DNA of 64,000 nt from Mytilus trossulus (GCF_036588685.1 NC_086379.1:72819727-72883726); one strand, 5' to 3'. Positions 28,201 through 36,935 are shown, numbered from the stretch's first letter. Notes: a model not told the origin generated them from the sequence alone. Numbers and translations: made by a program.

Positions 28201-31200
28201 GAGAAAATAAATTATCAGTTAACTGACCAATTGCAAGAAGCCAAAGTATGTACTCAACAAAATGGTTAGCATTCACTCAGTGGCCCAACATCATAATGAT
28301 AAATGTGTTGCACAGTTCTACCATGCAATGTTGATCATACTACTATGTGGCATGTTCGTTCAACTCTGGTCTTAATTGACTAGAATTTCTGTTTTCCTGC
28401 TCACAACAATGGCTCCCTCAGGACTCACTAGATCTTCCCACCAACCATCTGCCACAATATAACCAACAGTGCAGAAAGTGGCAATACACACCATTAATCA
28501 ATCAATTAAAAAGTGTTGAATGATAAAGCTCCCTATGCATAACCTTCACATCAACAAGTACCCAGTTGACAAAGATTGTAACTTTTAGTATTCCCTTATT
28601 TTAATGTCATTATAACTCATCAGAACAATTACACCCCAAATGTGACCAATAAAAAACAACAATTTTGTGCTGACAGGTTTACTCTATAGAAGCAAATCTT
28701 GATTGACTATAAGCCTAATCAAAGCAAATAAAATATTTTTAAATCAAAGGTAAATATATAGAAATATATTTTTAGAAATATATATTTAGAAATAAGATCC
28801 AGATGTTAACAAAATATATGAAGTAATATAAAATTTTATTGTATAAGATTTAATATAATAGTTATATAAAACACATGTTTTGTTAGGCTCTGATCCTGTC
28901 CATAACGTTATAGTATGGTATTAACTTTCTGTTTTGCTTTTTCCAATCATATTGTGTTGTAAAATGATGCCCTTTATGGGTTCTTGATTAGATTAATAAA
29001 ATTCTTATCTTATCTTATCTATATCAAATACAAAGAAGATATTCACTATTGTAAAAAATAATTTATGGTTTTAGCAATTACAGTATGCTCAAAAGTTTCC
29101 CGAGGACGGCAAAAGTACTATGGGATCTACATCTAACAATAACAACAACATTGGACAAACACAGGAGGAATATAGACCTCCATCTATACTGAAAAAATCT
29201 ATAGGTAGGTCTCTAACACACTCATTTTACTTGGAATTGGTAAAGGGGGTGGGGGTGGCATGGTGGACGTAGACCTTAATTGATGCGAAATAATTTATAG
29301 GTAGATCTATTATACAAGATCTAACAGGATAGGCGAGTAGAAGGCTCCAGACCTCTTTCAATAATGAAAAAGTTTATAGGTCTTAACTTACTTGGAATTA
29401 TACAGAGTCTAGGGAATGTAGACTCAATTAATGCTGAAAAAGTATATATATATGTATGAATAAAACTGAGAATGCAAATGGGAAATGTGTCAAAAGACAA
29501 CAACCCAATGTTTATTTTATTCTGGTCTAACAGAATGGGAAGTTTATCTTATAGTCCAGTCAAACTAAGATTTAACCTCAAACTAATTGCAACAGAAAAT
29601 GTTTTAGTTCTAATCTATAGCATTATGCCCTTTATATACACAGAAAAAAGTGCCATAAAATCTAACTTGAGGAAAACTCAAAATTAGCATTTTTAATTTT
29701 CAATGGAAATTAACATTGGAAAGGGAGATAACTCTTGGAAAATTAGCTTTTTGGGTCAGTTTTTGGTTGTTTTTCTTATAATTTATGTAAAGTATGATAC
29801 TTTGATGGGGTTTTAAGTTTATATTTGACTAAATTATTTAATCTTCTGCTCATGAAATGTACAAAACCAAAGTGTTATGGGTAGTTTTATTTTTTTTCAT
29901 GCATTTTTCTTAAAAGAAATTGCAAATTTGAAGCTTTATAACATTTTGAAAAAATAATGTGAAAATTTGGTATTATTTATATCTGTATATTATATTTTTT
30001 CAGCAACTTACTTATCTAAAGAAACTTTAAATCACAAAAAAAAGAATACATGCTTTATTATTGTTATTAAATTTCAGATTATTTACCTTGACATGTGAAA
30101 AATCCAATAAACGGTCAACTAATGAATGACTAAATCTAGATTATAGCTTGATTAAAGATATGAAAACAACTTTAGAGTTGTTTGTTATACTCTAAAGACC
30201 ATTAAAAAATCAAGAATCAGTCCATTCTGATGATAAGAAGCAGTAAAGTTATAATTTTGTATCAATTTTTATTGGTATTTCTGTCTTTTTTGCACGAGTT
30301 ATTTCCCTTTTCAATGCAAATCTCCATAGGAATTTTAAATGATGATTTTTTAAGTCTTCCTCAAGTTGGATTTTATGGGACTTTTTTCTGTGTATATTTT
30401 GGGTATAATGCTAAAGATTAAAACTTAAAAATCTTCTGTTGCAATTACTTTCGGGTTAGGGTCAAATTTATGCTAGATTGACTGCACTTATAGTCTTGTT
30501 TAAGAAGGGGAGAATATAAATACTGTAGTATCTTTAGGGGCATACAAAACTCCTTCTTGATTGAAAAATCTATTTATCTTTATTTACGTGTATCATATCC
30601 TCATTCAACAAATATATTGGCACATTCCAGAAAGGAAATAGACTATTCAATCCTCCACTTATATTTTGAAGAGGTTTATAGAGTTAAACGCTACTAGATT
30701 ACTTCAAAGTAAATTTGTTTATGAATTAAAAAACAGGATATCACCCTTTAAGAAATAGATTTGACATAAAGAATTGTAAAAGGGTCTCTTTCACACAATA
30801 AGTTGTCATTTTTGTCGAGCCTGCAACTTTTGTTGCAGAAAGCTCGACATAGGGATAGTGATCCGGCGGCGGCGGCTACAGCGGCGGCGGCGGTGTTAGC
30901 TCACTTCTTAAAAGTTTTATATTTTAGAAGCTGGAAGACCTGGATGCTTCATACTTTGTATATAGATGCCTCATGTTATGAAGTTTCTGTCAGTCACATG
31001 TCCAATGTCCTTGACCTCATTTTCATGGTTCAGTGACTACTTGAAAAAAAAGTTAAGATTTTTTGTAATGTTGAATTCTCTCTTATTATAAGTAATAGGA
31101 TAACTATATTTGGTATGTGCGTACCTTGCAAGGTCCTCATGCCCATCAGACAGTTTTCACTTGACCTCTACCTCATTTCATGGATCAGTGAACAAGGTTA

Positions 31201-32805
31201 AGTTTTGGTGGTCAAGTCCATATCTCAGATACTATAAGCAATAGGGCTAGTATATTTGGTGTATGGAAGGACAGTAAGGTGTACATGTCCAACTGGCAGT
31301 TGTCATCTGACCTTGACCTCATTTTCATGGTTCAGTGGTTATAGTTAAGTTTTTGTGTTATGGTCTGTTTTTCTTACACTTTATGCAATAGGTCTACTAT
31401 ATTTGTTGTATGGAATGCTTGTAAGGTGTACATGTCTAGCGGGCAGATTTCATTTGACCTTGACCTCATTTTCATGGTTCAGTGATTATAGTTAAGTTTT
31501 TTGTGTTTTGGTCTGTTTTTCTTATACTTTATGCAATAGGTCTACTATATTTATTGTATGGAATGATTGTAAGGTGTACATGTCTAGCGGGCAGATGTCA
31601 TTTGACCTTGACCTCATTTTCATGGTTCAGTGGTTATAGTTAAGTTTTTGTGTTTGGTCTATTTTTTTTAAACTATAAGTAATAGGTCAACTATATTTAA
31701 TGTATGGAAGTATTGTTAGGTGTACATGTCTCCCTTGCATAGTTCATTTGACCTTGACCTCATTTTCATGGTTCATTGGTCTTTGTTTAGCTATCTTGGT
31801 TACTTTTAAGTTTATGTGACAGTTGTAATAAAGCTTTATACTTAGGACTATCAACATAATATCAATGATTAGTAAAGAAGGTGAGACATTTCAGTGTGTG
31901 CACTCTTGTATTAACATGCCTTATTGCTTTATAGAAAGTGCAATTAAATAGAAATGCACCATGCTAACCTAAAAAATATGTTTGATCTGTTTTTAATTAT
32001 AGACTTTGCAGATCAGGATGAATATATGGATGTACGTGGTAGCTATGGTGAAAGATCTCTGGCTTCTACAAACATCAGTATACCCGAATCTGATGGTAAA
32101 ACACAGAGGGAACAGTTGGGGATCAGTATGTCATCGGTTGGAGGGGAATCATTACAGGAGATATGGAAACTTCTGGAAGATAGGCCTACCCCTACACCCA
32201 GATCTCCACTCAGAAAAGGTACATATATCATACACTTTATTGTGATTAGAAGATGCTGGTAGTTGTGATATTTTCAATTTGAATATTGCTAGCATTTCAA
32301 TATAACCAATATATATTTATTTCTAATACACCTTCAACAATGATAATCAGGTACATTTAATGCCAAAAGTTTAAACAATTTGAAAAGTATTTCTGTATTG
32401 TATAACTTAAACAATTTAGGTATTGATATGTCATAGACATAGACATACAAAACATTGATTTTACTTAATGTCCTCATTTTTAGTCAATGACAGTTTACAA
32501 TGAAATTGCATTAACCAATACATTCATTTCAAATATTTCGTTACTTTTATTAAAAGATGCCAACCTATAATTTTGTTTTAATAAATTAAAATCTCCTGTA
32601 TATGTTATATTTAGATACAAGAAATACAAGATCAGCAGAGGGGAAGTCAAGTTCAGAAGACTTTGTTTTACAAGGATCCAAACCCACATATGAACAAAGA
32701 TCTAAATCCCAGCCTTATAGACCCTCAGTGAAACCGGCCAAGAAGAAAGTTATAAATAAACAGCATGTAAGAAATTATAATTGGAGAGACGGAGACAATA
32801 GCTGA
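1147..32805 (+). CDS. CCDC57: CCDC57, coiled-coil centrosomal protein, 3' 20 coding exons
   Basis: Coding exons read by eye with GT-AG borders: 1147-1301, 2063-2231, 2703-2824, 3824-3912, 8128-8285, 9621-9695, 10927-11127, 11556-11714, 12332-12494, 13445-13579, 14689-14863, 19665-19862, 24881-24981, 25455-25655, 26605-26664, 27257-27479, 27993-28168, 29075-29204, 32003-32218, 32615-32805. All phases agree and no stop occurs before TGA 32803-32805, giving about 1,031 residues. Entry phase needs two bases from an exon left of the window, so the start is missing. Recognised by LEERDQELDRYD in the first exon, the RDREQALSTLKKHGI stretch, EYVTDLEDEIKKLR and QQLIEMGNRLRAEL, as in vertebrate CCDC57, where the protein (about 900 residues) localises to centrosomes, centriolar satellites and microtubules and supports centriole duplication and cilium formation. 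Most of the protein is heptad-rich coiled coil; the exons from 27993 on are low-complexity, Pro/Ser-rich and end in a basic tail with RNYN. Confidence 0.88.
1325..1676 (+). mobile_element. tRNA-derived SINE
   Basis: Head has a Pol III box A (TGGTGTAGTGG near 1332) and box B (AGTTCGATTCCC near 1378) at tRNA spacing, then a non-tRNA body and a 3' tail with AACTTGTTTCCCAATCC. The tail alone recurs at 53922-53970. The layout fits molluscan V-SINE-like families such as RUDI, but I cannot assign the family without alignment. Lies in the CCDC57 intron after the first exon seen. Confidence 0.72.
4460..4612 (+). repeat. 'Repeat A' 3' part (TTGTCTCATTGGCAATCAT type)
   Basis: Contains GGGGCCTTTTATAGCTGAC, then GGTCTCTTGTGGAGAG, then TTGTCTCATTGGCAATCAT and CATCTTCTT. 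The same order is found at 22815-22976 and more diverged at 35480-35625. Reverse copies lie at 12605-12880, 26027-26435 and 63184-63480. Very short copies of only this end occur at 17041-17088 and 33997-34062, so this end is most likely the 3' end of a retroposon. Confidence 0.6.
5862..6152 (-). CDS. Putative death-effector-domain protein or exon, antisense in CCDC57 intron
   Basis: A 96-residue ORF from ATG 6152 to TAA 5862 on the strand opposite CCDC57; a second in-frame ATG sits at 6140. The frame is open further upstream (to 6221) without another ATG. Predicted helices and hydrophobic spacing resemble a death effector domain: LSNMLDEQDVSKIKLVI for helices 1-2, DLFRYLWKRYYFSKQDL for helices 4-5 and LIDLLDTIEQYDIVRLI for the last part. 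The usual RxDL of helix 6 is QYDI here, so one arm of the charge triad is lost. DED adaptors join caspase-type death or immune signalling complexes. It could be a complete small gene, a last exon (possible acceptors lie just upstream of the ATG) or a processed remnant. Domain call is by eye. Confidence 0.45.
   Translation of the reverse strand: MSTKMSSEFTKFILKLSNMLDEQDVSKIKLVIQLNCEGFAFDKEFSDLKFPSDLFRYLWKRYYFSKQDLDPLIDLLDTIEQYDIVRLIHQHTGEAI
6450..6890 (+). repeat. Helitron-like repeat, single unit
   Basis: Carries the same words as the units at 36936-38530: CTCTGAAACTACTGGGCC, AACTTGGCCACAATCATCAT, TGTTGGGTTG, TTATTATCTTGAATATG, and the terminal GTGAGCGACACA followed by a GACTCTTTAGAGCC near-hairpin and TCTAG. 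The 5' end is degraded. Confidence 0.55.
7010..7720 (+). repeat. GACCTTGACCTCATTTT tandem-unit repeat, headless and degenerate
   Basis: Shares ordered words with the better copies at 30814-31908 and 33656-35165 (TTATGTGGTCAAGTCCATAT, TATGGAATGATT, GTACATGTCTGTCTG, CAATAGATCAACT). The head hairpin is absent and the GACCTTGACCT motifs are mostly decayed. Lies in the same CCDC57 intron as the death-effector-like ORF. Confidence 0.5.
7711..7990 (+). repeat. Hairpin-headed dispersed repeat
   Basis: Begins with an imperfect hairpin, AACCGGATTTTTGT facing ACAAAAATGTCGGTT, followed by CTTGTACGACGGGTGGGC and by AACTCATGAACCGTTC. The layout (terminal hairpin, then degenerate unique sequence) matches several other repeat families in this window. 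No ORF. Confidence 0.45.
8217..8393 (+). repeat. Exact tandem copy of a CCDC57 exon 3' end with its splice donor
   Basis: Bases 8217-8294 (exon end plus donor GTAAGT) are repeated without a mismatch at 8316-8393, 99 bases apart. The spacer is made of CAGACA-type microsatellite. The copy is preceded by CACAG, which could act as an acceptor, but splicing there after the parent exon would create an immediate TAG. The parent exon (8128-8285) is intact. Confidence 0.85.
8394..8515 (+). repeat. Minisatellite with GACAGACATTCAAACTGACAA units
   Basis: Four imperfect copies of a unit of about 30 bases rich in GACAGACA, directly after the exon-end duplicate. Probably polymorphic in length. Confidence 0.7.
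8640..9105 (+). repeat. Dispersed repeat ending in a 22 bp inverted repeat
   Basis: The 3' part has AAGCAGTGTTAGGGAGG near 9022 facing CCTCCCTTACACTGCTT near 9085, a 22 bp arm with one mismatch around a roughly 40 base loop. Upstream is ATTATGGTCCCAAAGG and GGGGTTATAGCTC repeat-like sequence without an ORF. Confidence 0.45.
12605..12880 (-). repeat. 'Repeat A' copy, reverse orientation
   Basis: On the + strand reads AGATATAAGAAGATGTGG, then GCCAATGAGACAACTCTC, then AGTACAGTCTTCAACAC, GGGCCCC and ACAAACAACAACTACTGAC. This is the same order as 63184-63480, so the retroposon sense is minus. Confidence 0.6.
14949..15117 (+). repeat. ATGCCCC-hairpin dispersed repeat
   Basis: ATGCCCC and GGGGCAT flank a 15 base loop, followed by TCGTCTGTTCGTCCG and by TTTTGGTCAAGGTAG and ACCTGAAACTTA. 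Same family as 94-436 and the reverse copy at 48780-49035. Confidence 0.6.
15118..15504 (+). repeat. Unclassified sequence bounded by GTTCGACTCATCAGAGGT direct repeats
   Basis: The 18-mer GTTCGACTCATCAGAGGT occurs at 15174-15191 and again at 15484-15501. Between them is AT-rich sequence with no recognisable gene. It abuts the LINE that follows, so it may be part of an older repeat into which the LINE was inserted. Confidence 0.4.
15599..17028 (+). pseudogene. Reverse transcriptase region of the LINE, frameshifted
   Basis: 15599-15985 encodes the pre-RT linker (APKPWFNETI near its start). Frame changes near 15980 and the RT continues to 17028. Motif A (AVDLSAAFDTVDH) is at 16498-16536, motif B (PQGSCLGP) near 16681, and the catalytic box FADDH at 16771-16785, where YADD or FADD followed by T is usual. 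The stop at 17026-17028 results from a shift a few codons earlier. No upstream ATG context supports 16024 as a start; it is simply where the frame opens. Confidence 0.82.
17041..17088 (-). repeat. 48 bp fragment of 'repeat A' inside the LINE
   Basis: The + strand reads TAGATATAGGAAGATGTGG and GTGCCAATGAGACATCTCTC, the start of the reverse copies at 12605 and 63184. LINE coding sequence resumes right after it, so this is a very short, clean insertion nested in the LINE and younger than it. Confidence 0.75.
17089..17670 (+). pseudogene. C-terminal region of the LINE ORF2
   Basis: Starts after the nested fragment with ITKKCKTAMMNYYKI and runs to TGA near 17668. Contains SHLDYCNVILFGI, LQRIQNMCAKLVLNR and LHWLPIKARITLKIL, the conserved tail of CR1/L2-type elements. 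It has no stop of its own but is separated from the RT by a frameshift and the insertion. Confidence 0.82.
17727..18482. mobile_element. 756 bp non-autonomous DNA element, TA target duplication
   Basis: Terminal inverted repeats start CTGTGAAAGTACTTT and share TCGTGG and CAATTTTCGTGGTTT, extending with mismatches to about 45-90 bases. TA flanks both ends (17725-17726, 18483-18484), as for Tc1/mariner-type insertion. No transposase ORF inside. It sits just after the LINE in the same CCDC57 intron. Confidence 0.7.
19225..19250 (+). repeat. Poly(G) tract of 26 bases
   Basis: An unbroken run of G following AAGAG, in an intron of an AT-rich gene. Length in the assembly may be inexact because such runs are hard to sequence. 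Confidence 0.9.
20370..20631. mobile_element. 262 bp MITE with TTAA target duplication
   Basis: Ends are GGTGGTACCTAACACT and its exact reverse complement; TTAA lies on both sides (20366-20369, 20632-20635). TTAA duplication plus terminal inverted repeats suggests piggyBac- or Kolobok-type mobilisation. A second copy is at 50635-50883. No ORF. Confidence 0.8.
20636..21200 (+). repeat. Tandem duplication, period about 288
   Basis: The block beginning GTTGGATATTTATGACCACC at 20641 recurs at 20929 with scattered substitutions and small indels; each copy contains CAGATGGTCCTTTTA and GTGAGCACAGCTTGTGATG. Lies between the TTAA MITE and the CACAGTG element. No gene seen. Confidence 0.75.
21274..24143. 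mobile_element. 2.87 kb CACAGTG-ended transposon, Transib/RAG-superfamily type, non-autonomous
   Basis: Both ends begin CACAGTG and form a 55 bp terminal inverted repeat with one mismatch (left TIR 21274-21328, right TIR 24089-24143). A 5 bp direct duplication, ATAAG, flanks the element (21269-21273, 24144-24148). The flanking halves join into a dispersed repeat whose uninterrupted relative lies at 437-680, which confirms the borders. CAC-type termini with exactly 5 bp duplications are the signature of Transib and RAG-like transposons, and CACAGTG is also the vertebrate RSS heptamer. No transposase-like ORF is visible; a 'repeat A' copy is nested at 22815-22976. Superfamily is inferred from ends only. 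Confidence 0.72.
22815..22976 (+). repeat. 'Repeat A' 3' part nested in the CACAGTG element
   Basis: Same word order as 4460-4612, ending in GTTGTCTCATTGGCAATC and TCTTCTTTTTTATAT. Nesting shows it inserted after the surrounding element. Confidence 0.6.
24149..24370 (+). repeat. Right half of the dispersed repeat split by the CACAGTG element
   Basis: Begins CAACACGACGGGTGCC and continues with ATGTGGAGCAGGATCTGC, as in 477-680. The left half (TTAGACTATTTACCGG) is at 21241-21273. Confidence 0.65.
26027..26435 (-). repeat. 'Repeat A', longest copy in the window
   Basis: On the + strand: AAGAAGATGTGGTATGATTG, CCAATGAGACAACTACCC, TATGGCCTTCAACAATGAGC, CATAGTCAGCTATAAAAGG, and further on GCGGGGTTATACATGTTAGC. 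About 400 bases, suggesting the full unit is at least that long. Read in reverse it ends in the TTGTCTCATTGG tail. Confidence 0.6.
28890..29025 (+). repeat. Possible LINE 3' end with TTATC microsatellite tail
   Basis: Has AATGATGCCCTTTATGGG, TTCTTGATTAGATTAATAAA and then TTATC repeated, a layout common at 3' ends of CR1-like elements. No coding sequence is attached. Weak call. Confidence 0.35.
29173..29450 (+). repeat. Decayed tandem copies of a CCDC57 exon 3' end and donor
   Basis: The end of exon 29075-29204 plus its donor (TAGACCTCCATCTATAC ... ATAGGTAGGTCT) recurs at 29270-29308, 29348-29400 and 29419-29450 with substitutions; the following words CTTGGAATT and GTAGAC also repeat. Periods are about 97, 78 and 71. 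Only the first copy keeps the reading frame. Confidence 0.6.
30814..31908 (+). repeat. Hairpin-headed element with GACCTTGACCTCATTTT units
   Basis: Head hairpin at 30814-30848: GTCGAG and TGCAAC face GTTGCA and CTCGAC. Then a GGCGGC-rich stretch (30864-30894) and about six diverged units of 110-150 bases, each with TGACCTTGACCTCATTTTCA (for example 31308, 31455, 31603, 31749), and a conserved tail GAGACATTTCAGTGTGTGC. Sister copies are at 33656-35165 and, reversed, 56873-57915. Non-coding; class unknown. Lies in the CCDC57 intron before exon 32003-32218. Confidence 0.75.
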
Positions 32806-33403
32806 CAAGTCGAATATTCAAAGTATATTTAAATTATCAGAATATCTGAAAGTGCTGGTTAGAATAAGAAGATTGGGACCAGTTTAAAGGAAAATTCAGA
32901 AAGCATGTATATGTAGTGAAATAGAAAAACTGAAATAGTATTAGATACAAGATCATGTCATACTTAGTAAATACTTGATAACCTGCGTTGAGAGAAACAA
33001 TACAGGCTGAGTATATATTATTGATGGTATATATATATAAAAAGGATCAGAAAAGTATGCTAGATTTCATATAACATATTACCTCCATTTTTATTACGAA
33101 CTTTTCCATTGAAAATTCATCATTTTTTTTTAATATTGTACATTAGAAAACATCCGTCTTAAACAAAGGAGCATTTGCATTTTAGTACTTTTTTTAATAC
33201 AGCATTTTTGAACTGGAAAATTTTCTTGAAACTTGGATAAAGTTTTGATAATGTTTGGCTGAAGCATTTACAAAATATGTACATCATATCTACAAAACAA
33301 TGATTGTTTTATTTATTTGTATAAGTAGGATCTGTAACTTTGAACACTGTTCATATAATGTATGTTATGATAATATGTTTATTATGAATTATCTGTGATA
33401 TGT

Positions 33404-33409
33404 AATAAA
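33404..33409 (+). promoter_or_regulatory. Candidate poly(A) signal of CCDC57
   Basis: AATAAA about 600 bases after the CCDC57 stop codon, in AT-rich sequence with no ORF, just before the next repeat block. It would give a 3' UTR of roughly 0.6 kb. Choice among nearby AT-rich sites is inference. Confidence 0.4.
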
Positions 33410-33655
33410 AAAAATGCAGAAGTGTGATGTGTTTATACCTTTATATTTATAATTCTAACAATGAGAGTTTTACTGATCACTATAGTTAAACAGAGGAAAT
33501 ACATTAATAGTCAACAACAATAGAAAAATGTGGAAAATTACTCAACTTAAGTCACATGTTCGTTTCCAAAGTCAAGAATTTGGTTAATTGACCTTGACCT
33601 CATTTTCCTTCTTCAGTGGTTATAGTTGAGTTTTTGTGTTTTGGTCTGTTGTTTT

Positions 33656-35170
33656 TGTCAAGCCTGCAACTTTTGTTGCACAAAGCTCGACATAGGGATA
33701 GTGATCCGGCTACGTCGGTGGCGGTGTTAGCTCACTTCTTAAAAGCTATATATTTAAGAAGGTGGAATACCTGAATGCTTCATATTTTGTATATAGATGC
33801 CTCGTGTTATGAAGTTATAACTATATTTGGAATGTGCGTACCTTGCAAGGTCATCATGCCTGTCAGATAGTTTTCATTTGACCTCGACCTCATTTCATGG
33901 ATCAGTGAACAAGGTTAAGTTTAGGTGGTCAAATCCATATCTCAGATACTATAAGCAATATGTCTTGTATACTTGGTGTATGGAAGGACTTAATGGAGAT
34001 ATAGGAAGATGTGGTGTGATTGCCAATGAGACAACTCTCCATCCAAATAACAATTTAAAAAGTTAAGGTATACATGTCCAACTGGCAGGTGTCATCTGAC
34101 CTTGACCTCATTTTCACGGTACAATGGTTATAGTTAATTTTTTGTGTTTTGGTCTGTTTTATGCAATAGGTCTACTATATTTGTTGTATGGAATGATTGT
34201 AAGATGAACTTGTCTAGAGGGCAGATGTAAGCTGACCTTGACCTTATTTTCATGATTCAGTGGTCAAAGTTAAGTTTTTGAGTTTTGGTCCTTTTTTCTA
34301 ATACTTTATGCCATAGGTCAACTATATTTGGTGTATGGAAATATTTGATGATCTATATTTTAATCTCGCTGGATTTATTTGACCTTGACCTCATTTTCAC
34401 AGTTCATTACTCTGTGTTAAGTTTTTGTGTTTACGTCTATTTTTCTTAAACTATGAGAAATAAGTCAACTTTATTTTTTTGTTGTATGGAAGCATTGTAA
34501 GCTGTACATGTCTGTCATTGCATGGTACATCTGACCTTGACCTCATTTTAATGGTTCATTGGTCATTGTTTAGTTATCTTTATATTTTTAAAAACTATCA
34601 GCATAATATCAATGATTAGTAAAGAAGGTGAGACATTTCAGCGTGTGCAGTCATGTTATACTATAAGCAATAAGTCAACTATATTTGCTGTATGAAATAT
34701 TTTATGATGTACATATAAGTCTGATATGTTTTATTTGACCTTGACCTTAATCTCATTTTTATGGTTCACTGCTCCATGTTAAATTTATGTTTTTTGTCTG
34801 TTTTCCATTTTTTTTAGCAATAGATCAACTACACTTGGTGTATGGAATGATTGTAAGGTCTGTCTGGCAGTTATGGCCTCATTTTCATGGTTCATTGGTC
34901 AATGTTATGTTTCCTGGTTTAGTTTGTGTCTTCCATGTGCAATAGGTCAACTATGTTTAAAGCATATTTGGTATATGGAATTATTGTAAGGTGTACATGT
35001 ATTTCCATTTTGGTTTATCTGACCTTTACCTCATTTTCTTAGATCATGTTAAATTGAAGCGATGTGAAAACTATCAGTGCAAGTTGTAATAAATCTTTAT
35101 ATTTAGGACTATCACATAATATCAATAATAAGTAAAGAAAGCAAGACATTTCAGCGTGTGCATTTTTGTT
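33656..35170 (+). repeat. Second hairpin-headed GACCTTGACCT element
   Basis: Same head (TGCAACTTTTGTTGCA, AGCTCGACATAGGGATAGTG), same units and same tail, which appears twice (near 34630 and 35135), so it may be two joined copies. A 'repeat A' fragment interrupts it at 33997-34062. Located in the gene-free stretch after CCDC57. Confidence 0.72.
33997..34062 (-). repeat. About 65 bp 'repeat A' fragment nested in the element
   Basis: + strand reads GAGATATAGGAAGATGTGG and GCCAATGAGACAACTCTCC, then A-rich bases. The host element resumes with the expected AAGGTATACATGTCC. TTAA occurs on both sides (33992-33995 and 34063-34066), possibly the target duplication. Confidence 0.7.
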
Positions 35171-35214
35171 ATATTAAATATAGGTTGTCCTTTTTTGGTG
35201 TGGTTCATAATAAG

Positions 35215-35420
35215 ATTAACGGTACCAATTTTCTTGCACCAGATGCGCATTTCGACAATACATGTCTCTTCAGTGATGCTTGTTGCCAAAATATTTGAAA
35301 TCCAAAGCTTATATAAAAGATGAAGAGCTATAATCCAAAAGGTCCAAAAAGTATAGCCAAATCCGTGAAAGGAATCAGAGCTTTGCACGAGGGAGATAGA
35401 GTAAGTGTTTCTTGTTTCTC
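35215..35420 (+). repeat. 'Repeat C' copy, diverged (GATGCGCATTTCGACAATACA type)
   Basis: Word order CACCAGATGCGCATTTCGAC, TCTTCAGTGATGCT, AAAATATTTGAAATCC, GATGAAGAGC, AAAAGTATAGCCAAATC matches the cluster at 39515-43010. Confidence 0.5.
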
Positions 35421-35479
35421 TGTTTATATATATATTAAAACATTGATTTCCCTGTTTGGATTGTTTTGCACTTGTAATT

Positions 35480-35625
35480 TTTGGGGCCATTTATATCTTA
35501 CTATTAGGTGTGAGCTAAGGCTCTGTGTTGGAGACTAGACTTTTACCTTTAATTTTTAACCTTTTATACATTCTGACATTGATTGAGAGTTGTCTCATTG
35601 GCACTCTGACCTTATCTTCTTATTT
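35480..35625 (+). repeat. 'Repeat A' 3' part, diverged
   Basis: GGGGCCATTTATATCTTAC, then GAGAGTTGTCTCATTGGCA and TATCTTCTTATTTATATT. Same order as 4460-4612. Confidence 0.5.
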
Positions 35626-35929
35626 ATATTATATGGACATCATTGACAGGGACAAAACAAGTTCTTTGTTTTTGAATATAGAAATGATGCTTTACTGTCT
35701 TGTACTGATCTATTCCGTTTGTTTGAAGGTTTTCATGTACATTATGTCCCTGATTTCATCATACAGGATTGTCAAACAATGCAGAAAGCAGTTGAAAAAA
35801 GATTCATAAAAGAAAGACAAATCAAGGTAACAAGCAAAAGTTGAGGGAAAAGGATGTACTGCGAAAGGTGTAGTTGCATACACAGTTTGTATAGTAAAAT
35901 AACAATAATATCGAACTGCAATGAACATT

Positions 35930-36040
35930 CAAAACCGAAAATCCCGCAGCAAATGACAAAATGAGAAGCTCAAACACGTCAAATACATGGAAAACAGCTA
36001 CTTGGTACAGGAATTTCCTTATGTAGAAAATGATGTCTCT
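35930..36040 (+). repeat. 'Repeat B' fragment (AAGCTCAAACACGTCAAA type)
   Basis: GAAGCTCAAACACGTCAAA, then ACTTGGTACAGGAATTTCC and TTATGTAGAAAATG. The same order is seen at 55035-55215 and reversed at 51475-51680. From 36040 to 36935 I see no gene or recognisable repeat. Confidence 0.5.
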
Positions 36041-36935
36041 TGATATTTAAAGATTCAGACCATTAAAATATGTAGTGAATATGGTGCAATAAAACTGGTA
36101 CCATTAATATTGTTTAATTGTTCTTCCTGATTTAGAAGCATTTTTTTCAGAACCAATCTAACTTTAAGTGTGAACGCATAGATCGGTTTGCAGTAGTATG
36201 CTTGAATCGAAAACAATGCATGCGCATGTATTGCGGCAAAACTACATAAGTATTTATTTACATATGGAGGAGCAGAATGAAAGGGATGATATATGGACTA
36301 ACGAGGAAAGGTCCGTCCTATAGTGGAAGAAAGGTCACAAAACGAATAGGGGAGCACACCGAAAAGGAAATAAAAGTTGTGCGTATGATATGAAAGATAT
36401 GCTACAGTTTTTTGTTTCAAAATTAATGAAAACTGCAAGACCAGTTTCAAAATATGAAATTGTGATTTAAGAGAAACAATAACTTCATCTATTCAGGACA
36501 AGTATTTTCTATCAGTGTATCAACACATGAATTTGATGAATTATACTATTTATACGTCGTGTTTACAGTTAAATGTGTAATTAGGTAAATTTTGGAATTG
36601 CAATACTGTACAAAATTTTCTACAGGATATTGATAACTGGTTCCTTTCCGGTGGAATAAGTCTCCCAATGAATAAATTAAACTTTCTTTTTGGAGACTTA
36701 TCCAAGATATTCCCCAATAACCCATACAACATGATTTTTCTTTATATAAAACAATATGTGTATAATTCTAGATGCTTTAAAAAGAATCTTTCATTGCAAG
36801 CAATGACAATAAAGCTGAAAGATATGTATAAATAAGAGAGCATAATAGCTGTAAAAAATTAAAAGATAGCTGAATTGGACAATGTATGGAATGGTTTTGA
36901 AAAAAGTTTTATTAAATACCAGCTGATGTGTTCTT

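Noticed and set aside
28195-28262. Possible extra CCDC57 exon (EKINYQLTDQLQEAK)
   Set aside because: Resembles the end of the preceding exon, but no clear acceptor is present and the annotated exons already join in frame; at most another decayed exon copy.
35122-35490. 122-codon minus-strand ORF
   Set aside because: Entirely within two dispersed repeat families that are non-coding in other copies.
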